Source: Mycolicibacterium brumae (GTDB lineage: Bacteria; Actinomycetota; Actinomycetes; Mycobacteriales; Mycobacteriaceae). Taken from it: a stretch of DNA of 64,000 nucleotides. The stretch's first letter is position 1. Each line of letters starts with the position of its first letter. The stretch is taken from positions 2,356,001-2,420,000 of the forward strand of contig NZ_CP104302.1 of assembly GCF_025215495.1 (NCBI RefSeq). Reading direction: 5' to 3'. Of this stretch, positions 33,773-43,458 are shown piece by piece. The position numbers and the translations under genes were made by a program. The notes below the pieces were generated by a model. The model ran no database searches and was not told where the DNA came from. It worked only from the letters and a program-made list of their open reading frames with translations.

Positions 33773-34567
33773 CTACGCGCCCGAATCGCCGCGCACAGCC
33801 CGCGCGTCGGCAACCTGCCCGTTCGCAACCTCCGCGCCGGCAACCTCCGCGTCCGCAACCTCCGCGTCGGCAACCTGCCCGTCGGCAGCCTCCACGCCGG
33901 CGGGATTGGCTTCGCTCAGGCCCGAACGGGCCAGCTCCCGCTGCGCGTGGCGGATGACGAAGTAGGTGATCACCGCGGCGACCGCGGTCAGCGGCACCCC
34001 CATGGCGACCCGGGCGAAGCCCAGCCAGCCGGTCTCGTCGGCGTCGTAGAGGTAGCGCTGCACCACGAACCGGGCGGCGAACACCGCCACCCAGGTCAGG
34101 GTGGCCAGATCGAACGCCAGCAGCACCTTGCGGACCGCGCGCCAATCCTTGCCGTGGCCGTTGATCCAGCTCCACACGTAGCCGACGGCCGGCCGACGGA
34201 TCAACACCGAGAGGGCGAACACCGCCGCCCACAGCGCCGACATCCAGATGCCCCACAGGAAGTAGCCCTTGGCGGATCCGACCAGGTAGGCGATCAGCGC
34301 GCCGAACCCCACCCCGATGAATCCGGACACCGCCGGCTGGGTGGACTCGCGGCGGATCAGCCGCCAGATCAGCACCAGCAGCGCCACTCCGAGCGCTGCG
34401 CCGACCGCCGGAACCAGGCCGAACTGGCTGTTGACCGGGACCAGCACCAGGATCGGGAGCGCCGAGTAGATCAGGCCGGACACGCCGCCGACCTGTTCGA
34501 GCATGGCCCGGGCGGCGGGATTGCCCGGGGCGCGGTCGCCGTCGGGCTCAGGAGTGGGGGCGCTCAC
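33773..34567 (-). CDS. DUF3159 membrane protein with repetitive acidic tail
   Basis: 264 residues with about six transmembrane segments between ~25 and 205 (VGGVSGLIYSALPILVLVPV, then GLVPAVGAALGVALLVLIW, and later). Function unknown; conserved next to ceoBC and the OB-fold gene (Rv2693c). The C-terminal ~35 residues repeat V-A/E-DAEVA-type pentads encoded by six 15-bp units, so tail length may vary between strains. GTG start overlaps the OB-fold gene stop (GTGA). Confidence 0.85.
   Translation of the reverse strand: MSAPTPEPDGDRAPGNPAARAMLEQVGGVSGLIYSALPILVLVPVNSQFGLVPAVGAALGVALLVLIWRLIRRESTQPAVSGFIGVGFGALIAYLVGSAKGYFLWGIWMSALWAAVFALSVLIRRPAVGYVWSWINGHGKDWRAVRKVLLAFDLATLTWVAVFAARFVVQRYLYDADETGWLGFARVAMGVPLTAVAAVITYFVIRHAQRELARSGLSEANPAGVEAADGQVADAEVADAEVAGAEVANGQVADARAVRGDSGA
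33805..33894. repeat. 15-bp coding tandem repeat in DUF3159 tail
   Basis: Six imperfect 15-bp units of the type CGTCGGCAACCTGCC / CGTCCGCAACCTCCG. They keep the frame and encode alternating Ala, Val, Asp, Glu in the C-terminal tail. Confidence 0.85.
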
Positions 34568-34935
34568 CGCTCGATCTCGTAGCGCGGGTTGTAGATGGCC
34601 TTGGTCCCGTCGTCGAGGGCGCCGAGGCGGCCGCGGACCCGCAGCACCCGGCCAGATTCGATGCCGGGGATGCGCCGCTGGCCGAGCCAGACCAGGGTCA
34701 CCGTGTCGGTGCCGTCGAACAGTTCGGCGCGCACACCGGCCGAACAGGCGCGGCCGTTGGTCTCCACGCTGCGCAGCGTGCCGACCATGGTGACCTCCTG
34801 GCCGCGCTGACAGTCGATGGCCCGCTGCGCGCCGGTGTGGGCGGCCTCGTCGGTGAGCTCCTCGGCGTCGCGGGCTTCGGGGTCTTCGGTGAGCCGGCGG
34901 GTCAGACGGCTGAGGAACCCCTCGGCGGTGGACAT
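34564..34935 (-). CDS. OB-fold nucleic-acid-binding domain protein
   Basis: 123 residues. The OB core is visible in EVTMVGTLRSVETNGRACSA, ELFDGTDTVTLVWLGQRRIP and RVLRVRGRLGALDDGTKAIY, the order seen in RecG- and AsnRS-like OB domains. It may bind single-stranded DNA or RNA. First gene of a two-gene operon with the DUF3159 gene. Start at ATG 34935. Confidence 0.82.
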   Translation of the reverse strand: MSTAEGFLSRLTRRLTEDPEARDAEELTDEAAHTGAQRAIDCQRGQEVTMVGTLRSVETNGRACSAGVRAELFDGTDTVTLVWLGQRRIPGIESGRVLRVRGRLGALDDGTKAIYNPRYEIER

Positions 34936-35040
34936 GATGACTCCTGCGGGCTGCGTTGCGCGGGTGCGTCGAGCACCCGATCCACCCGCCACGGTAGCCC
35001 TCTTGTCATACGAATGCCACGCGCCGTGCACCATCAAGGG

Positions 35041-35745
35041 ATGGCTGTCACACTGCGCGGCGTGACCACGGTGCTGCTGCCGGGAACCGGGTCCGACGAC
35101 GACTACCTGCGCCGGGCGTTCGGGCCGGCGCTGCAGCGCGCGGGCGCCCGGCTGCTCACCCCGGCGCCTGAACCCGCCGACCTGCTGGCCGGCTACCGGC
35201 GTGCCCTGGAGCAGGCCGCGGCAGCCGGCCCCATCGCGGTCGGCGGGGTGTCGCTGGGCGCGGCGTTCACCGCGGCCTGGGCGATCGAACATCCGGAGTC
35301 GACGGTGGCGGTGCTGGCCGCGCTGCCGCCCTGGTCCGGGGCGCCGGATCGGGCGCCCGCGGCGCTGGCCGCGCTGGCGACCGCCGATCATCTGCGCCGC
35401 GACGGTCTGGCGGCCACCGTCGCGGCGATGCGCGCGGCCAGCCCGACGTGGCTCGCCGACGAGCTGAGCAGGTCCTGGTCCGCGCAGTGGCCGGCGCTGC
35501 CGGAGGCGATGGAGGCGGCCGCGGGCTACCGCGCGCCGACCCTGGCCGAACTCGCCGACCTGCGGGTCCCGCTGGGGGTGGCCGGCTGCCCGCAGGACGC
35601 GGTGCACCCGCTGGAGGTGGCGCGGCAGTGGGCGGCAGCGGCGCCGCGGGCGGCGCTGGCGACGGTCGGGCTGGCCGAGTTCGGCGCGGACCCGTCCCGG
35701 CTGGGGGCGGCGAGTGTGGCGGCCCTGGCGGCTATCCCCCGGTGA
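35041..35745 (+). CDS. Small alpha/beta hydrolase
   Basis: 234 residues. TVLLPGTGSDDDYLRRAF (oxyanion region) and nucleophile elbow GGVSLGAAFTAAWA (~78-85) are clear, with an acid candidate in GCPQDAVHPLE. At the place of the late histidine the sequence reads GLAEFGADPS without His, so catalytic competence is uncertain. Substrate unknown (Rv2695 homologue). Divergent from the OB-fold gene; 14-base convergent overlap with the DUF3710 gene. Confidence 0.78.
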   Translation: MAVTLRGVTTVLLPGTGSDDDYLRRAFGPALQRAGARLLTPAPEPADLLAGYRRALEQAAAAGPIAVGGVSLGAAFTAAWAIEHPESTVAVLAALPPWSGAPDRAPAALAALATADHLRRDGLAATVAAMRAASPTWLADELSRSWSAQWPALPEAMEAAAGYRAPTLAELADLRVPLGVAGCPQDAVHPLEVARQWAAAAPRAALATVGLAEFGADPSRLGAASVAALAAIPR

Positions 35746-36511
35746 TGGTGTTGAACCGCTGCATCGCCGAATGCGTGCTGCGACGGGCCACCGGCGCGGC
35801 GGTCTCCGGGGACGGCTCGTCCGCGGGGGGTCCCGGCTGGGCGGCGGCGGCCTGAGCCTGCGCCTGGGCGGCGGCCTGCTCCTGGGCGGCGCGCAGCTGG
35901 GCGGCCATCGGCTCGGGTAGCTGCACCGGCAGCGGCGTCCGCACCGGCATGGGCTCCTCACCGCGGCGAACCACGGTGTCGGCCAGCGCCTTTCGCGCCT
36001 CGCCGGCGAGCGCGTCGATGGTGTCCGGCGCTCCGTTGACCACACAGCGGATCATCCACCGGTAGCCGTCGACGCCGATGAACCGCACCGCGCCGGCCGC
36101 CGTGCCGACCACTTCCCGGCCCCACGGACCGGACTGAATGCTGACCGTGGCGCCGTCGCCGCGCAGCGAGTCGGCGAGCTCGGTGGCGACCTCGCGCCAC
36201 AGGCCCGGGCTCTTGGGCGCGGCGTAGGCGGCGATGGTGTAGCGGCCGTTGGCGGTGACCAACCAGATCGCGCTGGGCACGCCGGAGGCGTTCAGCTCGA
36301 CCTGCAGCTGGGCGTTCTCCGGCATCGGGACGAGCACCGACCCGAGGTCGAGGCGGCCCTGCGCCGCGACGTCCGCGTCATCGAAATCCTCGATGTCGAA
36401 CGGGCCGTCCTCGTCGTCCGCCGAGATCTCGTCCAACCGGTCATCGTCGGCCGTCGACACCTCGTCGTCGCCGTCGGTGCGCTTACGCAATGCCATCAGC
36501 AGTCCCGCCAT
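35732..36511 (-). CDS. DUF3710 family protein
   Basis: 259 residues, soluble. Acidic N-terminus (~10-50), a central conserved domain (LDLGSVLVPMPENAQLQVEL ... YRWMIRCVVNG) and a Gln/Ala-rich, probably disordered C-terminus. Function unknown; always between dut and the Rv2695-like gene in mycobacteria. ATG 36511 is preceded by GGAGA. Lies 24 bases after dut and is likely co-transcribed. Confidence 0.85.
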   Translation of the reverse strand: MAGLLMALRKRTDGDDEVSTADDDRLDEISADDEDGPFDIEDFDDADVAAQGRLDLGSVLVPMPENAQLQVELNASGVPSAIWLVTANGRYTIAAYAAPKSPGLWREVATELADSLRGDGATVSIQSGPWGREVVGTAAGAVRFIGVDGYRWMIRCVVNGAPDTIDALAGEARKALADTVVRRGEEPMPVRTPLPVQLPEPMAAQLRAAQEQAAAQAQAQAAAAQPGPPADEPSPETAAPVARRSTHSAMQRFNTITGG

Positions 36512-36535
36512 CCGTTGTCTCCGCCACCTGAATGC

Positions 36536-37000
36536 TCACAAACTCGAGTGTCCGCCGGAGGACCCGTGGCCGCCAGCGCCCCGGGTGGTCTCGGCGAGTC
36601 CGGCCTCGTCGAAGGATTCCACCTCGACCAGCTCCGGCAATTCGACGCGCTGCACGATCAGCTGCGCGATCCGGTCGCCGCGGCCGACCTGGATGGTCTC
36701 GCGCGGATCCAGGTTGATCAGGCAGACCTTGATCTCACCGCGGTAGCCGGCGTCGATGGTGCCCGGCGCGTTGACGATGGACAGCCCCACCCGGTTGGCC
36801 AGCCCCGATCGCGGATGCACCAGCCCAACCATCCCGAACGGGATCGCGACGGCGATCCCGGTGCCGACCAGCGCGCGCTCCCCCGGACCCAGCTCGACGT
36901 CTGCGGCGGCGTGCAGGTCGACGCCGGCGTCCCCGGCGTGCGCCCTGGCGGGCAGCGGCAACTCGCGGTCGAGGCGGACAACCGGCAAAGGAATGGACAC
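36536..37000 (-). CDS. dut: Deoxyuridine triphosphatase
   Basis: 154 residues, the length of M. tuberculosis Dut. Trimeric dUTPase that hydrolyses dUTP to dUMP and pyrophosphate, keeping uracil out of DNA. The five motifs are present: [11 protein letters not shown] (I), [12 protein letters not shown] (II), [16 protein letters not shown] (III, catalytic Asp), RIAQLIVQ (IV) and [12 protein letters not shown] (V, flexible lid). GTG 37000 was chosen from the family length and a nearby -10 box. Confidence 0.96.
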   Translation of the reverse strand: MSIPLPVVRLDRELPLPARAHAGDAGVDLHAAADVELGPGERALVGTGIAVAIPFGMVGLVHPRSGLANRVGLSIVNAPGTIDAGYRGEIKVCLINLDPRETIQVGRGDRIAQLIVQRVELPELVEVESFDEAGLAETTRGAGGHGSSGGHSSL

Positions 37001-37008
37001 GAGGGCAC

Positions 37009-37018
37009 AGACTACCGT
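37009..37018. promoter_or_regulatory. Bidirectional -10 element between dut and the DUF3093 gene
   Basis: AGACTACCGT holds TACCGT on the plus strand (37013-37018, seven bases before GTG 37026) and TAGTCT on the minus strand (37009-37014, eight bases before GTG 37000). The two boxes share the self-complementary TA. Confidence 0.6.
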
Positions 37019-37025
37019 TGTCGCT

Positions 37026-37502
37026 GTGACAACCCCCCTCGCCGCCACGCCGACGGTCCGCTACCGGGAACGCCTCCGCGTCCCGCTGTGGTGGTGGCTG
37101 CCGGGATTCGGGTTGGCGGCGCTGATCGCGGTGACCGTCAACCGCGCGCTGCACAATGCGCCGAACTGGGTGGGTTTCGTGGTGATGGCCCCGCTGGCGG
37201 TGCTGGTCCTGCTGTGGTTGGGCCGGCACACCGTGTCGGTGACCAGCGCAGACGGGGTGACCGAGTTGTGGATCGACGACGCGCATCTGCCGACCGGGGT
37301 GATCGCGCGCAGCGCGGTCGTTCCGGCGTCGGCGAAATCGGCGGCGCTGGGCCGTCAGCTGGATCCGGCGGCGTTCGTCGCGCACCGCGGCTGGGTCGGC
37401 CCGATGGTGCTGGTGGTGCTCGACGACCCCGACGATCCGACGCCGTACTGGCTGTTCAGCAGCCGCCACCCGGACCGGGTGCTGGCGGCGCTGGCGGAGT
37501 GA
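37026..37502 (+). CDS. DUF3093 membrane protein
   Basis: 158 residues with two transmembrane helices (~19-36 and ~46-66), then a cytosolic or external domain with [18 protein letters not shown] and [13 protein letters not shown]. Function unknown; conserved opposite dut (Rv2698). A GTG start directly follows the shared promoter element, so the mRNA is probably leaderless. Confidence 0.83.
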   Translation: MTTPLAATPTVRYRERLRVPLWWWLPGFGLAALIAVTVNRALHNAPNWVGFVVMAPLAVLVLLWLGRHTVSVTSADGVTELWIDDAHLPTGVIARSAVVPASAKSAALGRQLDPAAFVAHRGWVGPMVLVVLDDPDDPTPYWLFSSRHPDRVLAALAE

Positions 37503-37508
37503 CCGGCG

Positions 37509-37811
37509 TCAGGCCGCGCAGTCGGTGCAGATCATCACGCCGTTCTTCTCGGTGGCCAGCCGGCTGCGGTGGTGCACCAGGAAACAGCTCGCGCAGGTGA
37601 ACTCGTCGGCCTGCTTCGGCACCACGCGCACCGACAGTTCCTCGCCGGACAGGTCGGCGCCGGGCAGTTCGAAGTTCTCGCCCGCCTCGGACTCGTCGAC
37701 GTCGACGGCCGCGGACTGCGCTTCGTTACGCCGGGCCTTCAGCTCCTCCAGCGAGTCCTCGGAGACGTCGTCGGTTTCGGAGCGCCGAGGCGCGTCGTAA
37801 TCGGTAGCCAT
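37509..37811 (-). CDS. DUF4193 zinc-ribbon protein
   Basis: 100 residues. Acidic N-terminal two thirds, then two CxxC pairs (CASC and CTDC, residues ~73-98) that should bind one zinc ion. Highly conserved small protein in actinobacteria (Rv2699c), function unknown. GAGGGG lies at a normal distance before the ATG at 37811. Confidence 0.87.
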   Translation of the reverse strand: MATDYDAPRRSETDDVSEDSLEELKARRNEAQSAAVDVDESEAGENFELPGADLSGEELSVRVVPKQADEFTCASCFLVHHRSRLATEKNGVMICTDCAA

Positions 37812-37962
37812 TGTGGTATCCCCTCAGTGGTGCTGGCGCACGAGCTTTGTACCAGTGGCGAACGCCACGGCCAAATGATTCGTGCCCGATCGCAGGTGAA
37901 TCAACTGTGATTTCCCTCACATCAGCGCCGGAGCCGGTCGGGGACCACCGGCCCGCTGCCCC

Positions 37963-37968
37963 TAGAGT
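37963..37968 (+). promoter_or_regulatory. -10 box, leaderless cei
   Basis: TAGAGT, seven bases before GTG 37976. Confidence 0.5.
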
Positions 37969-37975
37969 GCAGCGT

Positions 37976-38620
37976 GTGGTCTCCCAAATCACCGAAGGCA
38001 CCGCGTTCGACCGACGCGGCATGCCGTTCCGGCGGCGCAACGTCGTGCCCGGGGTCATCGCCGTCGTCGCGGCGCTCGTGCTCACCGCGATCGTCTGGGC
38101 CGCCGCGCTCACCCGGCCCGTCGAAGTGGTCGAAGCGGTGGAGTGCAACTCGCCGCCGGCCGCCCCGGACGCTCCCGGTCTCGGTGAGCGGGTCAGCTCC
38201 TCGACCATGACCGATGTCTCCCCCGCCCCGCTGGCCGAAACCCAGGTCCGGGTGCTCAACGCCAGCGGCCAGGCCGGCCAGGCCGCCGAGGTCTCCGGCG
38301 CGCTGCGCGACGTTGGGTTCCCGGCGCCGACGGCCGACAACGACCCGGTCTACGCCAACACCAGGCTGGACTGCCAGGGCCAGATCCGCTTCGGCGAGAA
38401 CGGCATTCGGCAGGCCGCCGCCGTCTGGCTGGTGGCGCCGTGCGCGGAATTGTTCCGGGACGGCCGCGAGGACGCCACCGTCGACCTGGCCATCGGCACC
38501 GATTTCACCGGCGCCGCGCACAGCGACGACATCGAGGCGGTGCTGGCCGGGCTGCGGCCGGACGCCGCCGAGCCGGCCGACCCCTCGCTGGTCCGCAAGG
38601 CGCACGCCGGCGCCTGCTGA
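37976..38620 (+). CDS. cei: Envelope integrity protein Cei (LytR C-terminal domain)
   Basis: 214 residues. One N-terminal transmembrane helix (VVPGVIAVVAALVLTAIVWA, ~22-42) anchors an extracytoplasmic LytR_C domain: TQVRVLNASGQAGQAAEVSG and ANTRLDCQGQIRFGENG. Cysteines at ~57, 131, 151 and the C-terminal Cys could pair. The M. tuberculosis homologue Rv2700 is known as Cei, needed for envelope integrity. The long open frame upstream of 37976 is not supported by a promoter or start. Confidence 0.86.
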   Translation: MVSQITEGTAFDRRGMPFRRRNVVPGVIAVVAALVLTAIVWAAALTRPVEVVEAVECNSPPAAPDAPGLGERVSSSTMTDVSPAPLAETQVRVLNASGQAGQAAEVSGALRDVGFPAPTADNDPVYANTRLDCQGQIRFGENGIRQAAAVWLVAPCAELFRDGREDATVDLAIGTDFTGAAHSDDIEAVLAGLRPDAAEPADPSLVRKAHAGAC

Positions 38621-38642
38621 CCGACCCGGCTAGCGCCCCTGG

Positions 38643-39512
38643 CTAGCGCAACGCCGGCCAGGCGCCCAGTTCGTCGAGAGTGGCGAAGAACTCATCGGCC
38701 ACCCCGGGGGCGGCCACCGCGGTCAGCCCGGCCGCGTCCGCCGGCAGATCCGCGGGCGCCAGCCGCAGCCGCGCGCCGGCTTCGGTGGCGATCAGCGTTC
38801 CGGCGGCCCAGTCCCAGCGCCCCAATCCGTGCTCATAATGCGCGTCGAGTCGGCCCGCGGCGACATGGCACAGATCCAGCGCCGCCGAGCCGATGCGCCG
38901 GATGTCGCGGATCCGGGGCAGCAGACCGCCCAGCACCCGCGCCTGAGCGGCCCGGCGATCCGGCTGGTATCCGAATCCGGTGCCGACCAGCGCCATGGAC
39001 AGGTCGCTGACCTGCTCGGGGCCGCGGCTGCGCAGCGGTCGCCAGCCGCCGGCGTCGCGCATCCGGGCGCCGCCGTAGAGCGCGGCCGAGTACAGCGTCC
39101 CGGCCGCCACATCGGCGACCGCGCCGGCCACCGAAACGCCGTCGATCTGCGCGGCGACCGAAACCGCGTAGGCGGGTATGCCGTAGACGAAGTTGACCGT
39201 CCCATCGATCGGATCCAGCACCCAGGTGACGCCACCGGAGGTGTCGGCCGTGCCGCCGGCCTCCTCGCCGAGCACCGCGTCGCCCGGTCGCAGCTGCGCC
39301 AGTCGGGCCCGCAGCAGCGCCTCCGATTCGGTGTCGACGACGGTCACCGGATCGGTGGGGGTGCTTTTCGCGCGCACCGCGCCGGCCGCCGCGCCATCGG
39401 GTTCGCCGACCGCGCCGAACACCTCGGATCGGCGCCGGGCCACGAATCCGGCGGCCTCCACGGCGACCTGCTCGGCCACCTCCTGCAACACGTCGTAATC
39501 GCCTGCGCCCAC
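38643..39512 (-). CDS. suhB: Inositol monophosphatase SuhB
   Basis: 289 residues, Mg-dependent phosphatase releasing myo-inositol, the precursor of phosphatidylinositol and mycothiol. Metal site motifs are GEEAGG (Glu, ~95), WVLDPIDGTVNF (Asp-Pro-Ile-Asp-Gly, ~112-123) and the C-terminal GRWDWAAGTLIATEAG. The GTG at 39512 gives the usual family length; an upstream TTG at 39548 would add twelve residues and cannot be excluded. Confidence 0.9.
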   Translation of the reverse strand: MGAGDYDVLQEVAEQVAVEAAGFVARRRSEVFGAVGEPDGAAAGAVRAKSTPTDPVTVVDTESEALLRARLAQLRPGDAVLGEEAGGTADTSGGVTWVLDPIDGTVNFVYGIPAYAVSVAAQIDGVSVAGAVADVAAGTLYSAALYGGARMRDAGGWRPLRSRGPEQVSDLSMALVGTGFGYQPDRRAAQARVLGGLLPRIRDIRRIGSAALDLCHVAAGRLDAHYEHGLGRWDWAAGTLIATEAGARLRLAPADLPADAAGLTAVAAPGVADEFFATLDELGAWPALR

Positions 39513-39571
39513 AATGCAGAATTCAACACGGTTTTCCTTTTGGATCAACCCCGGCGGTCATCCCCGCCGCT

Positions 39572-39599
39572 TATGGTGAGAACCACCCGACCTCAGGAG
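39572..39599 (+). promoter_or_regulatory. ppgK -10 and ribosome binding site
   Basis: TATGGT (39572-39577) predicts a start near 39584. AGGAG follows at 39595, about seven bases before the ATG at 39606, one of the clear Shine-Dalgarno sites here. Confidence 0.5.
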
Positions 39600-39605
39600 C
39601 ATTTG

Positions 39606-40373
39606 ATGACCACAGAGCCCTCGCAGAACCTCGCTTTCGGCGTCGACGTCGGCGGCACCGGGGTCAAGGGCGGAATCGTCGACCTATCCACCGGGGCCCT
39701 GGTCGGCGAGCGATTCAAACTGCTCACCCCCAGCCCCGCGACGCCCGACGCGGTGGCCGCCACGGTGGCCGGCGTGGTGGACCATTTCGAGTGGGACGGA
39801 CCGGTCGGGGTGACCTATCCCGGTGTCATCACCGATGGCGTGGTGCGCACCGCCGCCAACGTCGACGAGGCCTGGATCGGCACCGACGTGGCTGCGGCAT
39901 TCGGCGCGCATCTCGGCGGCCGCAAGGTGACCGCGCTCAACGACGCCGACGCCGCGGGCCTGGCCGAACAGCGGTTCGGCGCGGGTCACGAGCACGGTGG
40001 CGTGGTGGTGCTGCTGACCTTCGGCACCGGCATCGGCTCGGCGGTCATCCACAACGGACTGTTGCTGCCCAACACCGAGTTCGGCCACCTGGAGGTCGAC
40101 GGCAAGGAAGCCGAGCATCGGGCCGCGGCCTCGGTCCGGGAGCGCAAGGAATGGAGCTGGAAGCGCTGGACCAAGGAGGTCACCAAGGTCCTGGTGGCGG
40201 TGGAGAACGCGGTGTGGCCGGATCTGATCATCGTCGGCGGCGGCGTCAGCCGTAAGGCCGACAAGTGGGTGCCGTTGCTGGAGAACCGCACCCCGGTGGT
40301 CGCCGCGGTGCTGGAGAACACCGCGGGCATCGTCGGCGCGGCGATGGCCGCCGCCGGCAAGGGCACCAGCTAG
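39606..40373 (+). CDS. ppgK: Polyphosphate glucokinase
   Basis: 255 residues, ROK-family kinase that phosphorylates glucose using polyphosphate or ATP. The phosphate-1 motif [12 protein letters not shown] (~13-24), phosphate-2 [13 protein letters not shown] (~138-150) and adenosine motif [12 protein letters not shown] are visible. The basic segment [15 protein letters not shown] (~186) fits the polyphosphate site. Between suhB and sigA as in Rv2701c-Rv2703. Confidence 0.94.
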   Translation: MTTEPSQNLAFGVDVGGTGVKGGIVDLSTGALVGERFKLLTPSPATPDAVAATVAGVVDHFEWDGPVGVTYPGVITDGVVRTAANVDEAWIGTDVAAAFGAHLGGRKVTALNDADAAGLAEQRFGAGHEHGGVVVLLTFGTGIGSAVIHNGLLLPNTEFGHLEVDGKEAEHRAAASVRERKEWSWKRWTKEVTKVLVAVENAVWPDLIIVGGGVSRKADKWVPLLENRTPVVAAVLENTAGIVGAAMAAAGKGTS

Positions 40374-40439
40374 CCGCGGCGGTACCGCTGCGAACCGCCC
40401 GCAGACCGCGCTGTGGTCGGAATGCGGCCGTCTGATCGT

Positions 40440-40445
40440 TACAAT
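40440..40445 (+). promoter_or_regulatory. Candidate -10 box of sigA
   Basis: TACAAT, about 108 bases before the sigA GTG. The 5' leader would be around 100 bases. No -35 assigned. Confidence 0.4.
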
Positions 40446-40553
40446 GGTCACGGCGGCCATATCCCGGCCAGCAAGAACCTCGCGGCGACGCCCACCCCAC
40501 GCAACCGACGCTCGCCCGCGCACCGCTAAACCAGCAGAACCGAAAGGGTGTAC

Positions 40554-41957
<1,404 letters not shown>

Positions 41958-41990
41958 GCGCGCGCCAAGCAACCTCCAAGTGGGTGGCCG

Positions 41991-41996
41991 TAGTGT
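41991..41996 (+). promoter_or_regulatory. Candidate -10 box of the O-methyltransferase gene
   Basis: TAGTGT, eight bases before the ATG at 42005, favouring this codon over an in-frame upstream GTG. Confidence 0.4.
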
Positions 41997-42004
41997 CTGC
42001 GGCC

Positions 42005-43087
42005 ATGAAGACACCGACCCCTCCCGCCGCCGTCCTCTCCGCGATCACCGGAGTGCGCGGCGCCATCCAGCGCCTGCACCGCGCGACGGTTCCCGCCGAT
42101 GTGGCCGTGGTGGAGATGGCGATGGGCGCCTGGGTCACCCAAGCCCTGTACGCCGCGGTGCGGCTCGGCATCCCCGACGAGCTGCGCGACGGCCCGCTGA
42201 GCGCCGACGAGGTGGCCGCCCGGGTGGGCGCCGATCCGGACGCCACCTATCGGCTGATGCGGCTGCTGGCCAGCGAATCGATCTTCACGCTGCGCGACGG
42301 GAAGTTCGCGCTCACCCGGCTGGGCCGCACCCTGCGCCGCGACGACCCGCGCAGCCCCGCCGCGTTCATCGCCTGGGCCGGTTGCCCAGTGCAGTGGGAG
42401 CACTGGGGTTCGGCGACGCACTCCGTGCGGACCGGCGAAACCGCGGTGAAAGCGATCCGCGGCGTCGAGATCTTCGACTACCTCGAGACGAATCCGGAAA
42501 CCGCGGCGATCTTCAACAACGCGATGACCGGCGTGTCCAGCATCGCCATCGAGGCCGCTGTCCCCGCCTACGACTTCAGCGACCGGAAGAAGATCGTCGA
42601 CGTCGGCGGCGGACACGGCGCGCTGCTGGCCGCGGTGCTGGCCGCCGCCCCGAATGCCTCCGGCGTGCTGTTCGACCTGCCCAGCGTCACCGAGCGGGCC
42701 GGCGAGGCGTTCGACGCCGCCGGGGTGGCAGACCGGGCCACCCGCGAAGGTGGGTCGTTCTTCGAATCCGTGCCCGCCGGCGGCGACGCCTACCTGCTCA
42801 AGACCGTCATCCACGACTGGGACGACGAGAAGTCGGTGGCGATTCTGCGCAATGTGCGCGCCGCCATCGCGCCGGACGGCAAGGTGCTGCTGTTCGAGTT
42901 GGTGCTGCCCGAGGGCGCCCCCGCGCATCTGGGCATGCTGCTCGACCTGGAGATGCTGGTGTCCGCCGGCGGCAGGGAACGCACCGCCGCCGAGTACTCC
43001 GCATTGCTGCGCGACGCCGGCTTCCGGCTGACCCGGGTGGTCCCGACGGCCGGCCCGATGTCCATCGTGGAGGCCGTCCCGGTCTGA
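42005..43087 (+). CDS. O-methyltransferase, COMT-like family 2
   Basis: 360 residues. N-terminal dimerisation winged helix (AVVEMAMGAWVTQALYAAVR, LSADEVAARVGADPDATYRL), then Rossmann SAM domain: IVDVGGGHGALLAAVL (~199-214), DAYLLKTVIHDWDDEKSVAI with the catalytic His-Asp dyad, and late AEYSALLRDAGFRLTRVV. It would methylate a small hydroxylated aromatic or polyketide; the substrate is unknown. It occupies the place between sigA and the BrkB gene where M. tuberculosis has other genes, so it may be an accessory gain. Confidence 0.85.
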   Translation: MKTPTPPAAVLSAITGVRGAIQRLHRATVPADVAVVEMAMGAWVTQALYAAVRLGIPDELRDGPLSADEVAARVGADPDATYRLMRLLASESIFTLRDGKFALTRLGRTLRRDDPRSPAAFIAWAGCPVQWEHWGSATHSVRTGETAVKAIRGVEIFDYLETNPETAAIFNNAMTGVSSIAIEAAVPAYDFSDRKKIVDVGGGHGALLAAVLAAAPNASGVLFDLPSVTERAGEAFDAAGVADRATREGGSFFESVPAGGDAYLLKTVIHDWDDEKSVAILRNVRAAIAPDGKVLLFELVLPEGAPAHLGMLLDLEMLVSAGGRERTAAEYSALLRDAGFRLTRVVPTAGPMSIVEAVPV

Positions 43088-43213
43088 ATCGACGCCCGCG
43101 CGGTCACGATTTCGACCTCGGGTGAAACATGACACACCCCGGAACGGTCCGGGAACAACGCCGGAATCGAAAACGTCTGACACAGTAGAGAGCACGCGAA
43201 GAACGGAGGAGCC

Positions 43214-43405
43214 ATGGCCGCAACGCTCACCAGCCCCGAACTCACTCGGGCTGACCGCTGCGATCGCTGCGGCGCCGCTGCCCGGGTTCGCGCGAAGCTT
43301 CCGTCGGGCGCCGTGCTGCTGTTCTGCCAGCACCACGCCAACAAGCACGAGGCGAGCCTGATCGAGCAGGCCGCGGTCCTGGAAGTCAGCTCGGCCGCAC
43401 AGTAG
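43214..43405 (+). CDS. Small zinc-ribbon protein, DUF7455-like
   Basis: 63 residues. CDRCGAAARVRAKLPSG and FCQHHANKHEASLIEQ provide Cys2-Cys-His ligands for one zinc ion. Conserved in actinobacteria near the sigma-factor region; function unknown. A perfect GGAGGAG lies seven bases before the ATG at 43214. The 125 bases upstream contain no other gene. Confidence 0.82.
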   Translation: MAATLTSPELTRADRCDRCGAAARVRAKLPSGAVLLFCQHHANKHEASLIEQAAVLEVSSAAQ

Positions 43406-43458
43406 TAAGCGGCAGCGATTAACGCCGCCGGGACCCGGTCGGGAATGCTAGTCACATC

